From positions 1,919,186 through 1,983,185 of the forward strand of contig NC_049984.1 in assembly GCF_000003815.2 (NCBI RefSeq): a stretch of 64,000 bases of DNA. Reading direction: 5' to 3'. Positions within the stretch are counted from its first letter, which is position 1. Each line of letters opens with the position of its first letter. A program made the position numbers and the translations under genes. Positions 58,047 to 64,000 of this stretch are shown here, in pieces. The DNA is from Branchiostoma floridae (taxonomy: Eukaryota; Chordata; Leptocardii; Amphioxiformes; Branchiostomatidae). Below the pieces are notes generated by a model. That model was not told the DNA's origin, made no database searches, and worked only from the letters and a program-made list of their open reading frames with translations.

Positions 58047-61000
58047 CTCAAAATACTCTATTCTGCATGTTCTTATAGAATAAGAACATTGTTTACTTCA
58101 GTCCGTTGTGTGAGGATTAGGCCAGGCGTCACTACAGGTGTTTACGGGAACCATACCGGATTAGTTCAACTGACCCAAGCCAAGTTTTCACATGGGAAAC
58201 ATGGAGTTAGGTTTCCGGTTATTTTGGAATAGATCACAGAGGATTTCTGTGAATGAGGGTCTTCATGGGTGGGTTTCGATAACATTTTTATGCCAAAGTC
58301 ATAAGAAGCCTTACATATTATGTGGAAATCAAGATAGTTATGTAAAATTTTGTCACCTTGGTAGGTATTGCATTTTAAGGAGGTTTTCCTACATATTTTT
58401 GTATATATATTCCTAGGACCAACTCCGTTCGCAATCTGTCGTAGGACAATTGGCGATTCTACTGGATCGTGATCTCTGCTGTGACATATATATATAAAAC
58501 TTAATATCCATTTGCAGAAAATTGTTTGTAAAAGGTTTGAATACACGAGTAAAAAATGACCTGCGCATAGAAAATTTTAATCGCTGTGTCTGCCATGTTT
58601 GAAAAATTCCTTTTACGTTACTACATTCCTCAGCATTTGAATCTCAATGTCATGACCTTGCCCCATGTTTAGGAGCTTCCTTTGAGAGATAAGTAGCTTA
58701 GTCTTCATTCCTCGATTCAAGGGCAACCATCGAACATAATCTACCTACAATACGCAGGTATAAGAAGAGGACTTAGTGTTCCTTTTGACCAAGGATTGGC
58801 TATATCTACTTAAGCTTCAATTTGTCACTTACACTAAAGCCTTATGTCATGACCTTGCGTCTAGCCGGAAGAGGCTCTACAAGGGGTCGAGTTTAGAATT
58901 TTGATCGTTAAATTTTTTTTAAGAAGACTTCTTTCTCCAGAAATCCCATTAGGACTCGTTAAACGATTTTCAGTATAGTTTCATTGGTATAGTCATTTCC
59001 TTCAACCTTGCTGATCTAGTGTACTTTCAGTAGACTCATTGCCTAATTGCTACCCACGCACACAAAATTACAGCACATTTGCTGTCACAGCAAGAGACCA
59101 ATTGCAGAATTTGTGTCCTGCAGACTCCATATAGACAGATGTAATGGTGTGTGTAGATTTATACTGGAGCAGGTGTTTCCTATGATTACACCAGTAGCCA
59201 GAGTCCCCACCACAAGTGACCCTCCGGAGGGTTTGTTGATATGGGAGGGACAGTTATTGACAGGATGATGGACGAGGCAGGAAGGCTGGAACTGACCACA
59301 ACAACTGGTCAGTCCTGGGGGTTGTAAGGGTCAATGACCTCAGAAGAACAGGCTATCCTGGTCAGGGCTGTACCCAGCTTTAATTATTTTTCTGTCCCAC
59401 TCGTTTGGGAGCCCATGTTATTGATTTTCCTTGTTGAATCTGTCATAATAAGGTTATGAAAACACATATTGTTTTCTTAACTCACTTAAGGGAGATATAT
59501 TTACCTGGTGTCTTAATTTTGGAGTGGGGAGGTCCTTGCAAGAACAAAACCACCAAGAAAGTTTCACGATTATCGAAGTTTTTCATAGTAGGGAAAAACA
59601 TCTACTAAAGTTTCATCATTTCGAAGTTTCATCAAGACCTACCCACATACCAAATATCAAGACAATCCATACAGGCCTTCTCGAGTTGTGCTGTTCACAC
59701 ATAGACAGACACGCATGCGAACGCAACCGAAATACAGTAACATTCTCGGCAAAGGTAAAAATACTGCTTGATATAACACAAGGTTTATACTTATACTTGG
59801 AGTTGGTCCATGTGATTTACAAACAGTAATGAAAGGATAGCACTAATCCACTGTGCCCCGTTGAATTCTATTCTTTTCATTAAATGTGTGCTCCACACGC
59901 TAAACACAGGCTTGTCTATTGGAAGAACTACATGCTACGGATTATGAGCTAATTCTACAGAGGATCCTAAACATGGTTGTCTGCCTGCATGTATGCTGAG
60001 ATAAGCCTACACGATCTACATAAATACCAGTTTGGTAAATCCGCTAGATACTTTCTCACGACCTTCACAATTGACCTTTTCAAATACGACATGTCAGAAA
60101 TATTTTTCCAGTTACATGATCGGCAAAGTGTTTATAGGGACGTGTAATTAAAAATGACAGTCCTAACCTATTGAAATAGTTTCTGTAGTAATAATATGTG
60201 GCATTTCGGTAATTAATTGTCAGTGATAAAGAATCTTCGCCCTTGTAAGAAAAGAAGCGACGGCCATTTTGGATGCCATAAAATATGAAGCTTGCAATGA
60301 CCAAAACCCATCGTCTCTTTAGACGGACGGAGGCCAATGATATGATGCAATGTTAGTAATGCTGGTCATAAGTATATCGGCCTTAATAGTACAATGTACT
60401 TTCTTAGAAAATAAACAAGCAAAACAAATATGGCTATTAATTTGAATGATATATGAGGCCTAGCAGTTTTAAATTCTCTTTGTTTGAATCTTTGTATTCA
60501 GCGACAGATATTATTCCGTAGTAATTGTTGAATATATAACATTTTATGTATATATATGTGAGTTAGGGGTGTGAAGACTAGCCAACTGCTGCCTACCCCT
60601 GGGTCAGGGATCCCAGCAGCAGTATAATCAAGCAATGGATAGTGAAGTACGCCACACCAAATAAATTTGTTGGTTTACAGATTTTTTAAAGCAAAAATAT
60701 AGCAAGCGGACATCATAATTGCATCGGGCATGGAGGAAAACTTGAATATGACCATGTCCACTCCATAAACCTGAGTGCACCAAGGCATACATCTGTTTGT
60801 CGGGCTTTGTTTGCTTAGTGTTTTTCAAGTTATATTTTTTTTTATTTTCTAAAAATACCTGAACCAACAAATTAATTGGTGTGGCCTTAGGGCTAGATCT
60901 GAACCATGAATATTTGATATGCCCTTATATCACCATTGACAGCACTCAATGGACATGTCTAAGTTTGATATGAAGACAAATGAGAGTTCAGTTTTCAGAA

Positions 61001-61059
61001 GGCCACCTCACACATGCCTGATTAGGCCCATAGAAAAACCAAAATGTCAGTATTCTGGG

Positions 61060-61409
61060 CTTGATATTCTTTTTTTCTACATACCTGCACTGGTGCAGGT
61101 AGTATTGAATTTGAAAATTGCCTGCACCAGACAAATTTTACCTGCACCACTTATTAATTTAGGATGTATGGATCATACTACAATTATTCAGGAACCATTG
61201 CTATTTTTTTTTTCTTCTCTACTTTATAGGTGGTAACAGGCAATGCAGTTGATAACAATCCATATATACTTACATTATAGGACATTTATGTATAAAACCC
61301 AGTACATGGACCAGTTCAGGTTAGGTGCAGGTAGACATCAGAAATACCTATACAGCTCCAATTTTACCTGCACTAACCTGCATATGCAGGTGGTATTTCG
61401 AGCCCTGGT
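61060..61409. mobile_element. Non-autonomous element with GGGCTCGAAATAC ends, copy 2 (inverted)
   Basis: This is the reverse complement of the 57691-58018 element. It starts near CTGGGCTTGATATTC, contains ATAAAACCCAGTACATGG, and ends GGTATTTCGAGCCCTGG. The two copies form an inverted pair with a 3-kb loop. Confidence 0.75.
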
Positions 61410-61699
61410 ATTACATGGTAAAGGATGGGACCTGCGGGAGGGGGGCACTGTGACCTTGGTGCATGTAGGTCAGGTGGATAATGGTGTCTTCATGGGTGAC
61501 AGTTGTTCTGGCAGATGGGCTCCTTATGTGGGTTATGCAAAGCAAGAATAGAGTAATTTTTCTCATGATGATAAGTGACATTTGTACATGTATATACAGA
61601 GGTTGTAGGATCGGTGGGTTGTTGAATACCTGCTGTGTCTAGTATACGGTATGGGAAGGCAGAGCCCAACCTTCTCCGTCTTTTACCTCTCCAACTAGT

Positions 61700-61865
61700 C
61701 ATTTTTGCACCTGGCTAGAATGAGGAACCATGTAAAGTGCAAGTGCAAAATATTGTTAGCATGTCAGAGGATTCAAACCCAGGACCTCTGGGTTCTGGAC
61801 CAAGCACCCTATCTCTAATGCCAACATGCCTCAGGTCCTGGACTCATGCATGCAGGTTCACTACC
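61700..61865 (-). mobile_element. tRNA-derived SINE
   Basis: On the minus strand: TGTTGGCATTAGAGATAGGG (A-box region), CTTGGTCCAGAACC (anticodon-like), then CTGGGTTTGAATCCTCTGAC (B box). A body ending GGTTCCTCATTCTAGCCAGG follows, related to the 34260-34405 copy. Confidence 0.7.
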
Positions 61866-62599
61866 AAGCCTCTGGAAAGTAGATCAACCTTTGATAGTCC
61901 CACAAACGTTTTATCAGTTCTTGAAACACGTCGGATTAAAATAGTTGAGATGGTTGTTATGTTCACAAGTGGCCAGTTTCCAGGTTATTTACGACGTTGA
62001 CATCATAAATGTTAGGTCAGATCCCACAGACCACATAATACCAGACCCGTGTTTTGACTTTGTGTCTGTGATCAAAATCAGGCTATAAAGATTGCAGTGT
62101 GTAATCTTAAAGCAGATGTTAGGAGGAAAGGTTGTGATGTACATTCTCTGCCTCCTTGAATTTATACAATATTCCTTTTGATATTGGGATGGCTTCTTGT
62201 CAGAAAAAGAGGGCAACAAAAAACTGCTGCAAATGCCTTGAACTAAAACTTTAAGTTTGCAATGATTTGATTTCGCGGTTAGGAAAGAATGGGGTGCTCG
62301 CTGTGTTTTTTAGTGCTCGGTAGTGCTTTAGACTTTAGTCCTATACTCACTGTACAGTAGATAGTTTTATGTTTACCGGGAAATGGTCACCATGAAAATT
62401 GTGAACGTAAAACCCTTGCAAAAGTGTCAATAATTCCAGTGAACGATTTGGCTAACCCTACCTCTGCTTGGAGGTACGTCCCTGTAAGTAATGTGCCCAA
62501 ATGAGAGACATCTCACCCCCTGCTGTGTGCCCCTGATGGTTCGTGCCCCGATGACCTCTGACCTTCATACCAGCCATGTTTCATGTCATGTCATCTCTG

Positions 62600-62935
62600 G
62601 AAGCATGTATAGGACTTTGTGACCAGTGAAATGGCTTGTTGCCCTTGCAGTCGGTAGGCCATGAGTTCGATCCCCGGCCGAGTCATACCAAAGACTTAAC
62701 AAATGGTACATGCTGCTTTTTATGCTGCTTAGCACTCAGCATTTGGGGAAGAGTGTCAAAGTTGAACCCAAACATCAGTGCCACTGCACCAGTGGACTAG
62801 CACCCCCACCCCCGCTGTAGTGATAGCACAAAGCTGTGTGGCCCAAGGGCTACTGAAACGGAAATGGGTGCCGCTCTACGCACCAGATGGTTAAACCAAG
62901 GAGCTTTTATCAAGCTCCTTGGTTAAAACTTCCAC
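62600..62935 (+). mobile_element. tRNA-derived SINE, longer family
   Basis: The head has GTGAAATGGCTTGTTGCCC and a strong B box GAGTTCGATCCCCGGCC. The conserved body follows: GAGTCATACCAAAGAC, GGTACATGCTGC, AGCACTCAGCA, CAGTGGACTAGC and GGCCCAAGGGCTA. It is distinct from the shorter SINEs here. Confidence 0.75.
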
Positions 62936-63159
62936 CAGACCACTGCTACAGCTCTACATGTAGCCTGTCACCTGAATTATTTACATGACCCTCCTGAGCA
63001 CCACAACAGCTAAACAGCAACATTCCTGGGGGATACAGAGTCTACCCTGACCCCATTCTCTGGGTTTATCCCCTCCATGGCTGGGAGTACACACAATGGA
63101 CTGTCTCAAGGACCTCTGTCCAAATTTCACCTCGTCCACAAAAAAATCTTTAGTTTATT

Positions 63160-63311
63160 ACTTTAAATGCATCTAAGGTCGCAGGGATTTAATTTCGCAA
63201 TAGTCTCTTACTGCCATGAAAATGATCACGGTGGTTTAAGTTCGCTGTGAATTGGCAACGCGAAAACCGCAAACATAAAACCACTGCAGAAATTTCTGCA
63301 TTTACAGTATA
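63160..63311. mobile_element. MITE with TGCATTTACAGTAT ends, copy 1
   Basis: The right end GCATTTACAGTAT and a decayed left end (TTTAAATGCA) enclose GGGATTTAATTTCGC, GTCTCTTACTGCCATG and CACGGTGGTTTAAGTTCGC. The interior is the reverse complement of the next element. Confidence 0.75.
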
Positions 63312-63589
63312 TGAAACTGATGAAAGTGCATTTTATTTATCTTTGAATAACAGAATTGCATGTACATGTACATGTGACAAAGAAAACCAACAACATGGGT
63401 TCCCAAACAATGAGTGATACAGAAAAACATGTAAAGCCATACACAGCGCTGTAGTACACACAATGAATGGGCCAGTTCTACAGTTGGGGACATGTTTACA
63501 TCTGAGCCTGTGTGTATCATGTTTCATGATGTTGATGTATCATGTTTCACACACAACAGGTGCTGCTGGGACAGGTGGTCTGTAGTCAG

Positions 63590-63792
63590 ATACTGTAAAT
63601 GCAGAAATTGTAGCGGTGGTATTATGTCCGCCGTTTTCGCGTTACCGCTAACTTAAAACCGTGAAGATTTTTCCATGGCAGTAAGAGACTACAGTGCATG
63701 GTGCTATACCGTGAATTTTAAACCACCGCGAACAGGTCTTTCCCCACTACCACGAAATTAAATCCCTGCGAACTTAAATGCATTTACAGTAT
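63590..63792. mobile_element. MITE with TGCATTTACAGTAT ends, copy 2 (inverted)
   Basis: Perfect 14-bp inverted ends, ATACTGTAAATGCA and TGCATTTACAGTAT. The interior includes CGCGTTACCGC, CATGGCAGTAAGAGACTAC and GAAATTAAATCCCTGCG. It lies 280 bp from copy 1 in the opposite orientation. A third, decayed relative may lie at about 62260-62440. Confidence 0.85.
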
Positions 63793-64000
63793 TTCCTCCA
63801 CAAGTGCTTTTGGTTTTTGTGACCTAGATTGGCACACACTTGGAAATGTCAATTTGACAAGGGTTCACACAGATTTACGCAACATTTGATGGTAGATTTT
63901 TGAGTATATCTTTCAAACAGTCTTTGACTGTTATTCAAACATTTACCCAACACTGGAGTAAACTTTGAACATGGATTGCTGAATCTGTATCTTTAAAGTT

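Larger units (their letters stand above)
43375..64000 (+). other. PARD6 intron 2, incomplete (more than 20.6 kb)
   Basis: It begins GTGAGT at 43375 and does not close within the window. It contains tandem arrays (44876-45435, 47570-48300, 48735-48990, 51090-51290, 53148-53800), a CpG island (52370-52895), MITEs (55854-55979, 57691-58046, 61060-61409, 63160-63792) and SINEs (56360, 61700, 62600). Stretches 45450-47570, 49000-51080 and 54300-55840 show no structure I can name apart from short dispersed motifs. Confidence 0.7.

Noticed and set aside
62637-62700. Possible tRNA gene from a good B box (also 56421-56440)
   Set aside because: No acceptor stem or complete cloverleaf, and SINE body sequence follows.

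Overview
This 64 kb window is animal nuclear DNA. It is almost certainly from a lancelet (amphioxus, Branchiostoma-like). Genes are split into short exons with canonical GT..AG introns, two genes have clear vertebrate orthologues, and the introns are packed with tRNA-derived SINEs, foldback MITEs, non-LTR retrotransposon tails and minisatellites. The genus is inferred from gene content and repeat style; no database search was run. Three runs of N are assembly gaps (909-1008, 4552-4651, 36588-36841).

Four protein-coding genes can be reconstructed exon by exon with consistent splice phases. (1) On +, 5747-9179: a 666-residue protein with two MYND-type zinc fingers and a DUF4470-like domain. It probably starts at a strong CRE/CCAAT/TATA/Inr promoter with a non-coding exon at 2944-3043. 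(2) On +, 16843-31704: an 11-exon, 281-residue secretagogin (SCGN) orthologue with six EF-hands. (3) On -, 41425-33921: an 11-exon, 537-residue protein I could not identify, with an acidic, serine-rich, probably nuclear C-terminal half. (4) On +, 42693 onward: the first two coding exons (polybasic start plus PB1 domain) of a PAR-6 (PARD6) orthologue. Its CRIB-PDZ part must lie beyond the window, so its second intron is longer than 20 kb. Genes 3 and 4 are head to head around a GC-box/CRE/YY1-like promoter region.

Layout: 1-2900 intergenic with microsatellite, MITE and minisatellite; 2798-9660 MYND gene; 9660-16842 gene-free and repeat-rich; 16843-32600 SCGN; 33921-41425 unidentified minus-strand gene; 42290-42690 divergent promoter; 42693-64000 PARD6 and its giant intron. 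That intron holds a CpG-rich island (about 52370-52895) with a candidate two-exon transcript, several tandem arrays and many MITEs and SINEs.

The most striking observation is that tandem duplications sit on, or directly against, splice sites in three neighbouring genes: four copies of a 3' splice site plus exon head in the MYND gene, three copies of a 5' splice site in SCGN, and a duplicated exon plus a duplicated acceptor-proximal block in the minus-strand gene. I found no evidence for a bacterial-type system, CRISPR array or viral gene.
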